A stretch of 64,000 bases of DNA from Lysobacter sp. Root916. GTDB lineage: Bacteria > Pseudomonadota > Gammaproteobacteria > Xanthomonadales > Xanthomonadaceae. Shown in pieces: positions 53,965 to 62,976 of this stretch. Below the pieces are notes generated by a model. The model worked only from the letters and a program-made list of their open reading frames with translations. It ran no database searches and had not been told where the DNA came from. Positions within the stretch are counted from its first letter, which is position 1. Every line of letters starts with the position of its first letter. The DNA lies in contig NZ_LMJF01000001.1 in assembly GCF_001429785.1 (NCBI RefSeq), positions 1,060,474 to 1,124,473 on the forward strand, read 5' to 3'. Both the position numbers and the translations under genes were made by a program.

Positions 53965-55365
53965 ATGCTTCCGTTAGTTGCCCTCGTTGGCCGCCCCAAC
54001 GTCGGAAAATCCACCTTGTTCAACGCGCTCACGCGCAGCCGCGATGCGCTGGTCCACGACCAGCCCGGCGTCACGCGCGACCGTCACTACGGCGTCTGCC
54101 GCCCCGAGGGCCTGCGCCCGTTCGCGGTGGTCGACACCGGCGGCATCGCCGGCGAGGACGAAGGACTGGCCGGCGCGACCGCGCGCCAGGCCCGCGCCGC
54201 CGCCGAGGAGGCCGACCTGGTGCTGTTCATCGTCGATGGCCGCGAAGGCGCCTCGGCCCTGGACGACGACATCCTCAAGTGGTTGCGCAGGGCCGCGCGT
54301 CCGACCTTGCTGGTGGTCAACAAGACCGACGGCATCGACGTCCAGGCCGCGCTCAACGATTTCGCCCGTTACGGCTTCAGCGACCGCGTCGCGGTGTCCT
54401 CGGCGCATCGCCAGGGCATCGACCGCCTGCTCGAGGAAGTGCTGGCCAAGCTGCCGGAAGAGGGCACCCAGGCCGAGCTCGACAGCGACCCCTCGCGCAT
54501 CCGCGTGGCCTTCATCGGCCGCCCCAACGTGGGCAAGTCGACCCTGGTCAATCGCCTGCTCGGCGAAGAACGCATGATCGCCTCCGAAGTGCCGGGCACC
54601 ACCCGCGATTCGGTCGCCATCGACATGGAACGCGACGGCCGCCTGTACCGGCTGATCGACACCGCCGGCCTGCGCCGCAAGTCGCGCGTCGAGGAAGCGG
54701 TGGAGAAGTTCTCCATCATCAAGACCCTGCAGGCGATCGAGCAGTGCCAGGTCGCGGTGGTGATGCTGGACGCGGGCGAGGGCGTGACCGACCAGGACGC
54801 CAGCGTGCTCGGTTACGCGCTGGACGCCGGCCGCGCGCTGGTGGTGGCGGTCAACAAGTGGGACGGCCAGACCGACTATCAGCGCCAGCAGACCGAAAAC
54901 CTGTTGGTGCGCAAGCTCGCCTTCGTAGACTGGGCCGAAGCGGTGCGCATCAGCGCCAAGCATGGCTCCGGCCTGCGCGAGCTGTTCAAGGCCGTGCACC
55001 GCGCCCACGACTCGGCGACCCGCGAGTTCGCCACCGCCGAGGTCACCAAGGCGCTGGAAATCGCCTACGAGACCAATCCGCCGCCGGTGGTGCGCGGTCA
55101 CGTCGCCAAGCTGCGCTACGCCCACCCGGCGGCCAGCAATCCGCCCACCTTCGTCGTCCACGGCACGCGCCTGCGCACCCTGGCCGACAGCTACAAGCGC
55201 TACCTGGAAAACTTCTTCCGCAAGCGCTTCAAGCTGGTCGGCACGCCGGTGCGCTTCATCTTCAAGGAAGGCACCAACCCTTACGAGGGCAAGAAGAACG
55301 TGCTGACCGAGAAGCAGGTGGCGAAGAAGCGGCGCTTGATCCGGCATGTGAAGCGCGGGAAGTGA
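53965..55365 (+). CDS. der: ribosome biogenesis GTPase Der
   Basis: 466 residues with the two tandem GTPase domains that define EngA/Der: first G1 at [12 protein letters not shown] (about 9-20) with DTGGI and NKTDG, second G1 at [12 protein letters not shown] (about 187-198) with [10 protein letters not shown] and NKWDG. A KH-like C-terminal domain follows ([18 protein letters not shown]). Der acts in 50S subunit maturation. The upstream 294 bases contain the paired repeat; the place after bamB is conserved. Confidence 0.97.
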   Translation: MLPLVALVGRPNVGKSTLFNALTRSRDALVHDQPGVTRDRHYGVCRPEGLRPFAVVDTGGIAGEDEGLAGATARQARAAAEEADLVLFIVDGREGASALDDDILKWLRRAARPTLLVVNKTDGIDVQAALNDFARYGFSDRVAVSSAHRQGIDRLLEEVLAKLPEEGTQAELDSDPSRIRVAFIGRPNVGKSTLVNRLLGEERMIASEVPGTTRDSVAIDMERDGRLYRLIDTAGLRRKSRVEEAVEKFSIIKTLQAIEQCQVAVVMLDAGEGVTDQDASVLGYALDAGRALVVAVNKWDGQTDYQRQQTENLLVRKLAFVDWAEAVRISAKHGSGLRELFKAVHRAHDSATREFATAEVTKALEIAYETNPPPVVRGHVAKLRYAHPAASNPPTFVVHGTRLRTLADSYKRYLENFFRKRFKLVGTPVRFIFKEGTNPYEGKKNVLTEKQVAKKRRLIRHVKRGK

Positions 55366-55715
55366 GGCGGGCGCGCAGGTGTTGCGCGCTCGACTGAGAT
55401 AGCTCGTAGTAGCGTAGATACCCGCTCCTCAGCGTCGTCATTCCCGCGAAAGCGGGCTCCGCTTCACTTCGGCGGAGCCGAACATCCAGTGGCTTTAGCG
55501 CCATGCAGCGATGATCGTCGTTAGTTCCCTAGCAGCGTCTAATTCCATGGCTGTTCTTTGCCACTACTCGACATCTTGTAGCGCTCGCTAAAGTCACTGG
55601 ATGTTCGGCTCCGCCGAAGTGAAGCGGAGCCCGCCTTCGCGGGAATGACGAGCAAAAGCGCGCGGTGCTTGCGGGCTTGCACTGCTAGTTCGTCTTCGGA
55701 GTCGATCCCAAGCCA
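55366..55715. other. 350-base gene-free region after der
   Basis: The region is filled largely by the 65-base paired inverted repeat described at 55436-55650. Outside the arms I see no reading frame, promoter or RNA gene with support. Confidence 0.7.
55436..55650. repeat. 65-base near-perfect inverted repeat
   Basis: Left arm 55436-55500 (CGTCATTCCCGCGAAAGCGG to GTGGCTTTAGCG) and right arm 55586-55650 match in reverse complement at 63 of 65 positions, separated by 85 bases. Within each arm GCGAAAGC and CTCCGCTTCACTTCGGCGGAG form smaller hairpins. The word ATTCCCGCGAA...CATCCAGT is, as I recall, a common dispersed repeat in Xanthomonadaceae. Confidence 0.93.
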
Positions 55716-56321
55716 ATGCGAGCGCAGCCTGCCAACGTTATCGCCCCCTCCGACCTAACCCTAGGCCTCCTAGCCGGTGGCCGCGCCACTCGCCTCGGCG
55801 GCCTCGACAAGGCCTGGCTAGAACGCGACGGCGTGCCGCAAGTCCTGTATCTCACCCAGCGCTACGCAGCCCAAACCAGCGCGACCCTGATCAGCGCCAA
55901 CCGCGACCTCGACCGCTATACCGCCCACGGCCTGCGCGCCGTCCCCGACCCGCATCCCGACCTGGGCCCGCTGGGCGGCCTGGAAGCGCTGGCCGCGGCC
56001 ACCGCCACGCCCTGGTTGTTCACACTGCCGGTCGATGCCTTGAACCCGCCCGACGATCTGCTCGCGCGCCTCGCGGCCGCCGGCCCGCACGGCGCCTGCG
56101 CGATCGACGACGACGGCCTGCAACCCTTGTTCGCGCTCTGGCACGTGGACAGCCTGCGCCCGACGCTGCGCGAGGCGCTCGCGCAGGGCCGCCTCGCGGT
56201 GCAGCGGCTGCAGACCGATCTGGGCATGGCGCGCGTGCGCTGCGATGGCCTACGCTTCGGCAACCTCAACACGCACGACGATCTGGCCGCGGCCGGGATC
56301 GTCGCGCCCGCACGCGATTGA
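55716..56321 (+). CDS. mobA: molybdenum cofactor guanylyltransferase
   Basis: 201 residues, the usual length. LAGGRATRLGGLDKAWL is the GTP/metal loop (family LAGGxxxRMGGxDK). PDPHPDLGPLGGLEAL and TLPVDALNPPDDL are the next blocks; the family has PCD where this has PVD. NLNTHDDL closes. MobA attaches GMP to molybdopterin. moeA begins eight bases later (ATG at 56330), so the pair is one unit. The start ATG is 65 bases after a large inverted repeat. Confidence 0.92.
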   Translation: MRAQPANVIAPSDLTLGLLAGGRATRLGGLDKAWLERDGVPQVLYLTQRYAAQTSATLISANRDLDRYTAHGLRAVPDPHPDLGPLGGLEALAAATATPWLFTLPVDALNPPDDLLARLAAAGPHGACAIDDDGLQPLFALWHVDSLRPTLREALAQGRLAVQRLQTDLGMARVRCDGLRFGNLNTHDDLAAAGIVAPARD

Positions 56322-56329
56322 TCGAAGCC

Positions 56330-57544
56330 ATGCATGAGTTCCCGACCGGTCTGAGCTACGACGAAGCGCTGGCCATCGTCGCCGAGGTCGCGGCCACGCA
56401 CCGCCTCGACACCGAAAGCCTGGCCCTGCCGCGCTGCCACGGCCGCGTGCTGGCTCAGGACGTGGACGCGCCGCTGGCGTTGCCGCCGTTCGACAACAGC
56501 GCGATGGATGGTTACGCCTTCCGCCATGCCGATCTGGCCGGGCAGGGCGACGGCCTGCGTCTGGCCGGCGAGCAGTTTGCGGGCGCCGCGCTCGCGCCGG
56601 CGCTGGACGCGGGCCAGTGCCTGCGCATCACCACCGGCGCAGCGTTGCCGGCGGGCGCCGACACGGTCGCGATCAAGGAAAACGTGCGGCTCGACGGCGA
56701 GCGCGTGCGCATCCCGGCCGACACAGTCCCTGGCGCCAACGTGCGCTACGCCGGCGAAGACGTGCGTGTGGGCGACCGTGTGCTGCACGCGGGCCAGGCG
56801 CTGACGCCGGCGCGGGTGTCGCTGGCTGCCTCGCTGGGGCTGCCCTCGCTGCGCGTGGCGCGGCGCCCGACCGTGGCGGTGTTCACCACCGGCGACGAAC
56901 TGGTCGAACCCGGACTGCCGCTGGGACCGGGTCAGATCCACGACAGCAATCGCGACCTGCTGATGGGCTTGCTGCGCGCCGACGGCCTGGAGCCCACCGC
57001 CTGGCCGCGCCTGCCCGACGATCCGCGCCAGGTCGAGATCGCGCTGCGCGACGCCGCCTGCGCCTTCGACCTGATCCTGACCTGCGGCGCGGTCTCGGCC
57101 GGCGAAAAGGACCATGTGCCGGCCGTGCTGGCGCAGTTTGGGCGTACCCATTTCTGGAAGGTGCGCATGAAGCCAGGCATGCCGCTGCTGTTCGGCAGCC
57201 TGGACCAGGCCCGCTTCCTCGGCCTGCCGGGCAATCCGGTCTCGGTGATGGCGACCTATCTGACCTTCGGACGCGCGCTGATCGACGGCCTGCAAGGCCG
57301 CAGCGAGCCGCGCCCGCGCTGGCGCGCGCGCCTCGCCGATGCGGTCGACAAGACCCACCCGCGCCGCGAGTTCATCCGCGCGCGCCTGTCCGCGGGCGAG
57401 GACGGCAGCCTGTACGCCGATCCCAATCCCGCCACCGGCTCGCACCGCCTGCGCGCGGCCGCCGATTCCAATGCCCTGATCGTGATCGGCGAAGGCCCGC
57501 AACGCCTGGCCGCCGGCGCGGTGGTCGAGGTGCTGCCGTATTGA
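56330..57544 (+). CDS. moeA: molybdopterin molybdenumtransferase
   Basis: 404 residues from the ATG at 56330; a TTG four codons upstream overlaps the mobA stop and is possible. FDNSAMDGYAFRHADL is the MoeA signature, then GADTVAIKENV, TGDELVEPGLPLGPGQIHDSN and GAVSAGEKDHV. LGLPGNPVSVMATYLTFGR is the last catalytic-domain block and a small C-terminal domain follows. MoeA inserts molybdate into molybdopterin. It stands between mobA and the rhodanese-E1 gene. Confidence 0.96.
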   Translation: MHEFPTGLSYDEALAIVAEVAATHRLDTESLALPRCHGRVLAQDVDAPLALPPFDNSAMDGYAFRHADLAGQGDGLRLAGEQFAGAALAPALDAGQCLRITTGAALPAGADTVAIKENVRLDGERVRIPADTVPGANVRYAGEDVRVGDRVLHAGQALTPARVSLAASLGLPSLRVARRPTVAVFTTGDELVEPGLPLGPGQIHDSNRDLLMGLLRADGLEPTAWPRLPDDPRQVEIALRDAACAFDLILTCGAVSAGEKDHVPAVLAQFGRTHFWKVRMKPGMPLLFGSLDQARFLGLPGNPVSVMATYLTFGRALIDGLQGRSEPRPRWRARLADAVDKTHPRREFIRARLSAGEDGSLYADPNPATGSHRLRAAADSNALIVIGEGPQRLAAGAVVEVLPY

Positions 57545-57608
57545 TGCGCGCAACGCTGCGTCGCCGCCCGCGCCGCACAGCGCCACCGCGAAGGCGGATA
57601 ATCGCGGC

Positions 57609-58736
57609 ATGAGCATCGAACGCATCACCCCGGCCGAAGCCTTGCGCCGGCAACGCGCGGGCGCGGTATTGATCGACGTGCGCGAAGCCCACGAACGCGC
57701 CGCCGGCCGCGCCGAGCACGCGCTGGGCGTGGCCCGCACCGAGCTGGAAACCGACCCCGCCGCCAGCGTCGCCGACCGCGACGCCGAGGTCCTGCTGATC
57801 TGTCAGTCCGGCGCGCGTTCGCTGCTGGCCGCGCAGGCGCTGCTAGAGGCCGGTTACACGCGCGTCGCCTCGGTCGACGGCGGCACCGCGCGTTGGATAG
57901 CCGAGGGCCTGCCGCTGGCGCCGCCGGATGCGCAGGCCGATTTCTACGACCGCTATTCGCGCCACCTGCGTCTGCCGGAAGTGGGCGAGGACGGGCAGCG
58001 CCGTCTGCTGGCCGCGCGCGTGGCCATGGTCGGCGCGGGCGGCCTGGGTTCGCCGGCCGCGTATTACCTGGCCGCGGCGGGCATCGGCACGCTGGTGCTC
58101 GCCGACGACGACCATGTCGATCGCAGCAACCTGCAGCGCCAGATCCTGCACACCGAAGCGCGCGTCGGCACCCCCAAGGTCGATTCCGCGCGGATCGCGC
58201 TGACCGCCTTGAATCCGCACATCGAGGTGATCGCGTTCCCCGAGCGCATCGATTCGGGCAACGTCGAGCGCCTGATCGCCGACGCCGATGTGGTCATCGA
58301 CGGCGCCGACAATTTCCCGGTGCGCTATCTGCTCAACGACGCCTGCGTGAAGCTGGGCAAGCCGCTGATCTACGGCGCCGTGCATCGCTTCGAAGGCCAG
58401 ACCAGCGTGTTCGACGCCGGCCGCCAACGCGGCCAGGCGCCGTGCTACCGCTGCCTGTTCCCGGAGCCGCCGCCGCCGGAAGCCGCGCCCAACTGCGCCG
58501 AGGCCGGCGTGCTCGGCGTGCTGCCAGGGGTGATCGGCCTGTTGCAGGCGACCGAGGCGATCAAGCTGATCCTGGGCTTGGGCGAACCGCTGCGCGGACG
58601 CCTGCTGCATTTCGACGCGCTGGGCATGCGCTTTCGCGAAACCCGCCTGCGTCCCGATCCGGGCTGCGCGGTGTGCGCGCCGGGCCTGGCCTTCCCGGGT
58701 TACATCGACTACGCCGCGTTCTGCGCCGCGCATTGA
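57609..58736 (+). CDS. N-terminal rhodanese fused to MoeB/ThiF-type E1 enzyme
   Basis: 375 residues. Residues 1-100 are a rhodanese domain with LIDVREAHER and the active loop CQSGARS (Cys65). The E1 domain starts at YSRHLRLPEVGEDGQRRLL, with GAGGLGSPAAYY as the ATP site near 141, CVKLGKPLIYGAVHRFEGQ, and zinc pairs CYRC and CAVC. Most rhodanese-MoeB fusions, such as eukaryotic MOCS3, carry the rhodanese at the C-terminus; here it comes first. The likely job is to adenylate and sulphurate MoaD or a similar carrier in molybdenum cofactor synthesis. It lies 64 bases after moeA. Confidence 0.92.
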   Translation: MSIERITPAEALRRQRAGAVLIDVREAHERAAGRAEHALGVARTELETDPAASVADRDAEVLLICQSGARSLLAAQALLEAGYTRVASVDGGTARWIAEGLPLAPPDAQADFYDRYSRHLRLPEVGEDGQRRLLAARVAMVGAGGLGSPAAYYLAAAGIGTLVLADDDHVDRSNLQRQILHTEARVGTPKVDSARIALTALNPHIEVIAFPERIDSGNVERLIADADVVIDGADNFPVRYLLNDACVKLGKPLIYGAVHRFEGQTSVFDAGRQRGQAPCYRCLFPEPPPPEAAPNCAEAGVLGVLPGVIGLLQATEAIKLILGLGEPLRGRLLHFDALGMRFRETRLRPDPGCAVCAPGLAFPGYIDYAAFCAAH

Positions 58737-58800
58737 GCGCGGCGATGTGAAAACGGCCGACACACGGACTGTGCGACGTTCGCTCCATCGGGGATAGCCG

Positions 58801-59826
58801 ATGGAGCGGAGCATGCTGGCAGGGTGGGCGACGATAGCGCTGTGGCTGGCCATGGCCCTGATACCCGCGCACGCCAGCGGCGTCTGCGTTCCCACCGCCG
58901 GGCCCGACAGCTACGCCAACCGCATCGCCGCGATCGCCTGCCAGGAGAACGCGCTGTGGTTCGGCGCCTTCATCGACGGCGACGGCCGCCTGGCCAGCAC
59001 CACCGTCGCCGAAGCCGAGACCTCGCGCCTGCGCGACGCCAGCACCCCGGCCTGGCGCCGCGTCGCCGACTATTGGAAGGGCAGCGGCCTGCTGTGGCAG
59101 ATGAGCAGTTTCGCCGGCGCCAGCGAATGCGGCTATTCGCCGGCCGCCGATCCGGTCCAGATGCGCGTCGCCAACGCCTCCTGCCGCGCCTTCCTGATCG
59201 ACAACCCCTGGTCGGCGGTGTTCGTGTCCTACGTGATGAACCGCGCCGGCGTGCCCAACTTCCGCGCCTCGGCCAGCCACATCGATTACGTACGCGACGC
59301 CTACCTGCATCCCGATAGCAGCCCGTACACCTTCGCCGATCCCGACACCACCGCGCCCGCGCTGGGCGATCTGCTGTGCTTCGTGCGCGCCTCGTCCACG
59401 CCGTTCGGGTACGCGGGCCTCAAGGCCTTCCTCGATCGCGACCAGGGCGCCTTGAACATGCACTGCGATATCGCCGCCAGCATCGACGGCGGCAAGCTCT
59501 ATCTGATCGGCGGCAACGTGCTGCAGAGCGTGACCCTGCGCGAGCTCAACCTCAATGCGGGCGGCCTGCTGTGGGCCTTGCCGCGCCGCGACGGCGCGCC
59601 CGCGGACTGCCGCCCCGGTCACGAGCAGGGCTGCAGTTTCAATCGCCAGGACTGGGCCGTGCTGCTCAAGCTCAAGACCATGGTGCCGACCACGCCGGCG
59701 CCGACCCTGACGCCGGTGCGCAATTGCTGCGAGGTCTGCCCGCTGCCTATTCCCGACGGCATGCAGCGCTGCCCGATCGCACCGGCTGCGTCGCCGCTGC
59801 CGGAAGCGCCCGCGCCGGCGAACTAG
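58801..59826 (+). CDS. DUF2272 family secreted protein
   Basis: 341 residues with a signal peptide (GWATIALWLAMALIPAHAS). ENPWSAVFVSYVMNRAGV-like wording (NPWSAVFVSYVMNRAGVPN) with SASHIDYVRDAY and ALGDLLCFVRA is the DUF2272 core, a papain-like fold with a possible Cys/His pair. The mature protein is Cys-rich, including a C-terminal NCCEVCPLPIPDGMQRCP cluster, and ends in a Pro/Ala tail. Activity is unknown; cell-wall amidase-like folds are related. It converges on the hydrolase gene at 59823, overlapping by four bases. Confidence 0.85.
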   Translation: MERSMLAGWATIALWLAMALIPAHASGVCVPTAGPDSYANRIAAIACQENALWFGAFIDGDGRLASTTVAEAETSRLRDASTPAWRRVADYWKGSGLLWQMSSFAGASECGYSPAADPVQMRVANASCRAFLIDNPWSAVFVSYVMNRAGVPNFRASASHIDYVRDAYLHPDSSPYTFADPDTTAPALGDLLCFVRASSTPFGYAGLKAFLDRDQGALNMHCDIAASIDGGKLYLIGGNVLQSVTLRELNLNAGGLLWALPRRDGAPADCRPGHEQGCSFNRQDWAVLLKLKTMVPTTPAPTLTPVRNCCEVCPLPIPDGMQRCPIAPAASPLPEAPAPAN

Positions 59827-60626
59827 CGCGCCGCGTCCGCCACCGCGAAGAACTCGCGCAAGGCCTGCTCGAACGCCGGCTGCTCGCCGATGCTGCTGTG
59901 GTCGGCATAGGACAGCGCGACCACTTTGGGCGGTGTCGCCAGCGCCGCGATCAGGCGGTCGGTGTTGCCGGCCGGGATCACTTGGTCGAGGCCCGCGCGC
60001 AGCACCAGGGTCGGTCCGCGATAGCCCGCCAGCCAGCGCGCCGAGTCGAAACGGTCGCGCACCAGCCAGCCCACCGGCAGCAGCGGATAATGCGACTGCG
60101 CGACCGCGGCCAGGCTGTCGAACGGGGTCACCAGGGCCAGCCGCGCCACCGGCCGCTGCGAGGCGACGTGGCTGGCCACGCCGCTGCCCAGGCTGCAACC
60201 GATCACGTCGATGGGCTGGCCCGGATGCGCGGCGCGCACGCGGTCGTAGAAGCTCAGCGCGTCGCCGAACAAGGCCGCCTCGCTGGGCTGGCCGTCGCTG
60301 GCGCCGAAGCCGCGGTAGGCGAGCAGATAGACGCTGCGATCGGGGAACAAACGTGCGAGCTGGTCGCGGCGCGCCTCGATGCGCTCGGCGTTGCCGCCGA
60401 AGTAGAGCAGGGGGCGCGGCGCGTCCGGGTTCACCGCCCAGCCGCGCAACTGCACGCCCTCGCGTTCCAGCACGAAATCGGTGCTGGCCGGATCGACGCG
60501 CGTGTACTGGCCGTAATAGATCAGATCGCGCTGCTTGGCGTACATCAGGCCGCAGATGCCGGCGTAGACCACCGCCGGCAACCCCAACATCGCCATCAAG
60601 GCATGCCGCGAGACTTTGAGCGCCAT
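59823..60626 (-). CDS. membrane-anchored alpha/beta hydrolase (Bem46-like)
   Basis: 267 residues from the ATG at 60626, preceded by GGGGGAG. A membrane anchor (LMAMLGLPAVVYAGICGLMY) is followed by LIYYGQY and a hydrolase fold: LAYRGFGASDGQPSEAAL, GCSLGSGVA with the nucleophile Ser near residue 150, RAGLDQVIPAGNT with the acid, and ALSYADHSSI with the His. This is the Bem46/YfhR layout; substrate unknown. It is the last conserved gene before the low-GC DUF4062 gene. Confidence 0.88.
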   Translation of the reverse strand: MALKVSRHALMAMLGLPAVVYAGICGLMYAKQRDLIYYGQYTRVDPASTDFVLEREGVQLRGWAVNPDAPRPLLYFGGNAERIEARRDQLARLFPDRSVYLLAYRGFGASDGQPSEAALFGDALSFYDRVRAAHPGQPIDVIGCSLGSGVASHVASQRPVARLALVTPFDSLAAVAQSHYPLLPVGWLVRDRFDSARWLAGYRGPTLVLRAGLDQVIPAGNTDRLIAALATPPKVVALSYADHSSIGEQPAFEQALREFFAVADAAR

Positions 60627-60788
60627 CGTCTCCCCCTGGCCGATACCGCGGTTGCGAACGGTTACGACTATGACCAACGTCGAACGCGTCTGGCAACGGG
60701 CGTCCGATGGGCCAACCTAATGGAGCATGCACAGGCTACCGTTGAACACACCTGGCGCAGGGGTGTCAGCCCAGAAAACTTACGTAGT

Positions 60789-61823
60789 CTATTTGACCGG
60801 CAAAGAAAGCTGAGGATTAGTCTTCTTTAAAGCTTGAACACTTAGCAGGCGGGCCTCACCTATGGTGCTAAGTTTCCAGTAAGTTTTTCGGTCCGCGACA
60901 GCCCTCCGTTTTGTCCCGGGAATCATCTGGCCTAAAGCACGCAACTGCACTTTAATCTGGTCAATGGTAAGGTGGGTTACAATAACATCAGAGAAGCTCA
61001 TTTCAGAGCCTGGTAGCGCGATTTCAAGTGCGTGATAAAAGCATAAATGAATCTTTTCAATCAGCTCTTCGTTACTGCACTCCGCCAGTAACGTTGGCCC
61101 GACATAAGCCAGTACCTCATCCCATGTAACCGTGACTTCGTGCCAACTGGTATCGCCACTGTGTCTGTAGGCCACGCTAGCTGCAAATTCATCATCCCCC
61201 CCTGCGATACCTTCCAGTGACTGAGTGGTTTCAGCCGATGCTATTTTTGCCAGCTCCGCTTCGAGCTCCAAGATTCGAGCTTTATATGCAGCTAATTCCA
61301 GTCTCGTTCCTTCATCAGCAGCAAAAGCCCCGGGCACCCAGCCATCTGAAGGATGGTTCTTTCGCAGAGAAACCATAGCGCGAGAAACTTTGCTGCCCAG
61401 GTCTTCGGGTGTTGCCCAATACTTGCAGTGGTGATTTCCCTCAATTTTCGATCTGAATTTCGATAGACGCTCGCGCGCAGTTTGGTCGGTGTCGCATTTT
61501 CCGGCTGAAATTTTGCTGGGATCGGAGTGCAAGAAAGAAATTATTGGCTTTCCACTCGCGACGGCATAGTCATACTCTTTTTCTGTGTAACTCAATCCGC
61601 TGCTATCCATTGAGCCATATCTGCCTGCGACTACTAAGCAGTAGTAGTCGGAGTCATCTATCACATGCTTAATGAGCTCCCAGGCTGCCTCATTGGTGGC
61701 CGGAAACATTTCCATTCCAGCCGGGAAGCAGTCAAGCTCAAGCAGCGCCTGTATTATCTCACTCCTCTCTTCTGTCAGGTCCGAGAATGTGGATGAAATA
61801 AAAACTTGATGCCTTCTTTCCAT
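60789..61823 (-). CDS. DUF4062 protein, candidate defence gene, foreign base composition
   Basis: 344 residues from the ATG at 61823, with GGGGGGAAGC directly upstream; the longer frame to 61844 lacks support. Residues 5-100 are a DUF4062 domain (QVFISSTFSDLTEERSEIIQ, FPAGMEMFPATNEAAW, VVAGRYGS, SYTEKEYDYAVASGKPIISF), a TIR-like fold that also heads NTPase immune proteins. A coiled coil follows near 180-200 (ARILELEAELAKIAS). The end looks like a winged-helix unit (IDQIKVQLRALGQMI, DRKTYWKLSTIGEARLL). There is no NTPase. The codons are far richer in A and T than any neighbour and the gene sits alone between a hydrolase and threonine aldolase. An immune or stress role is inference. Confidence 0.88.
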   Translation of the reverse strand: MERRHQVFISSTFSDLTEERSEIIQALLELDCFPAGMEMFPATNEAAWELIKHVIDDSDYYCLVVAGRYGSMDSSGLSYTEKEYDYAVASGKPIISFLHSDPSKISAGKCDTDQTARERLSKFRSKIEGNHHCKYWATPEDLGSKVSRAMVSLRKNHPSDGWVPGAFAADEGTRLELAAYKARILELEAELAKIASAETTQSLEGIAGGDDEFAASVAYRHSGDTSWHEVTVTWDEVLAYVGPTLLAECSNEELIEKIHLCFYHALEIALPGSEMSFSDVIVTHLTIDQIKVQLRALGQMIPGTKRRAVADRKTYWKLSTIGEARLLSVQALKKTNPQLSLPVK

Positions 61824-61908
61824 GCTTCCCCCCAGAAAATTCACGTCCGTTTATTTTTGTAGTCAGTCCGACTCGCTTGCTTTGTATCACTCATCGCGGA
61901 TGGGTGCG

Positions 61909-62976
61909 CTACACGCCCTCGAGGGCGGCCAGTTGCCCTTGCGTGGTCGCGTAACTAGTCACAAAGCGCAGGAAACGCTGCTCGGCGGCGATCGCGAAAC
62001 CCTCGGGCAGGCCGCAGCTGGACCAACCCGCGCAGACGATGCCGGCCTCGCGCCAACGCGCGTCCAGCGCCGCCGGTACCACCGCGAACACCTCGTTGGC
62101 CTGGGTCGGCCAGGGCAGGCGCACGCCGGGCACGGCGGCCAGCGCCGCGGCCAGGCGCGCCGCCATCGCATTGGCGTGCAGGGCGTTGTCGCGCCAATGC
62201 CCGTCCTGCAGATAGGCGGCCATCTGCGCGCCGAGCAGGCGGCTCTTGGACAGGGTGTGACCGGCGCGCTTGCGCTGGAACGGCAGCGACGCGGCCAGCG
62301 CCGGATCGAACATCAGCACCGCCTCGCAGGCCAGCGCGCCGTTCTTGGTCGCGCCGAACGTGATCGCGTCGAAGCCGGCCTGCCAGCTCATCGCCGCGGC
62401 GCTGCAGTCCAGCGCCACCATCGCGTTGGCGTAGCGCGAGCCGTCCAGGTGGCAGCGCAGGCCGTGCTGGCGCGCCAGCGCGGTCAGCGCCTGCAGCTCG
62501 TCCAGGCTGTACAGCGTGCCGGCCTCGGTGACCTGCGACAGCGACAGCGCCGCCGGCTGCACGCTGCGCGCGACGCCGGGGCTCAGGCGGGCTAGGGCGT
62601 CGGTCAGGCCGGCGGGGGTGATCTTGCCGGCCACGCCGGGTATGCCGATCAGCTTGGCGCCGCCGCTGTAGAACTCGGGCGCGCCGCACTCGTCTTCGAG
62701 GATGTGGCTTTCGGCGTGGCATAGCACCGCGCCCCAGGGCGGACACAGCGCGGCCAGCGCCAACGCGTTGGCGGCGGTGCCGGTGGCGGTCAGGCAAACC
62801 TGTAGCGGTCGCTCGAACAGTTCGGCCAGCGCGGCCTCGGCCTGGGCGCAGTAGCGGTCGGCGCCGTAGGAGGGTTCGGCGTCGGCGTTGGCGCGCACGA
62901 TCGCATCCAGCACCTGGGCGCTGGCGCCGACCACGTTGTCGCTGGCCAGATTGATACGGGAGGCGGCCCCGGTCAT
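61909..62976 (-). CDS. ltaE: low-specificity threonine aldolase
   Basis: Cleaves threonine or allo-threonine to glycine and acetaldehyde with PLP. 355 residues from the ATG at 62976, which overlaps the DUF1244 stop as ATGA. LASDNVVGASAQVLDAI and EPSYGADRY open the fold; LTATGTAANALAL and HAESHILEDECGAPEF follow; the PLP Lys is in TFGATKNGALACE near residue 210; RCHLDGSRYANA precedes it. A separate subgroup of aldolase with slightly different wording from E. coli LtaE, but the fold is clear. Confidence 0.92.
   Translation of the reverse strand: MTGAASRINLASDNVVGASAQVLDAIVRANADAEPSYGADRYCAQAEAALAELFERPLQVCLTATGTAANALALAALCPPWGAVLCHAESHILEDECGAPEFYSGGAKLIGIPGVAGKITPAGLTDALARLSPGVARSVQPAALSLSQVTEAGTLYSLDELQALTALARQHGLRCHLDGSRYANAMVALDCSAAAMSWQAGFDAITFGATKNGALACEAVLMFDPALAASLPFQRKRAGHTLSKSRLLGAQMAAYLQDGHWRDNALHANAMAARLAAALAAVPGVRLPWPTQANEVFAVVPAALDARWREAGIVCAGWSSCGLPEGFAIAAEQRFLRFVTSYATTQGQLAALEGV

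Noticed and set aside
34690-55650. Intergenic short repeats considered as a CRISPR array
   Set aside because: Repeats are facing pairs or direct copies without evenly sized unique spacers, and no cas genes are present.
60720-60830. A 36-codon plus-strand frame at the low-GC border
   Set aside because: It overlaps the end of the DUF4062 gene on the other strand and has no start signal or family features.
61850-61894. A 17-codon frame on the minus strand just ahead of the DUF4062 gene
   Set aside because: It has no ribosome site and is too short to judge; an upstream peptide or attenuation role would be speculation.
60680-61910. Direct repeats (attachment sites) bordering the DUF4062 gene
   Set aside because: I compared the two flanks by eye and found no matching run of useful length, no integrase and no tRNA gene.
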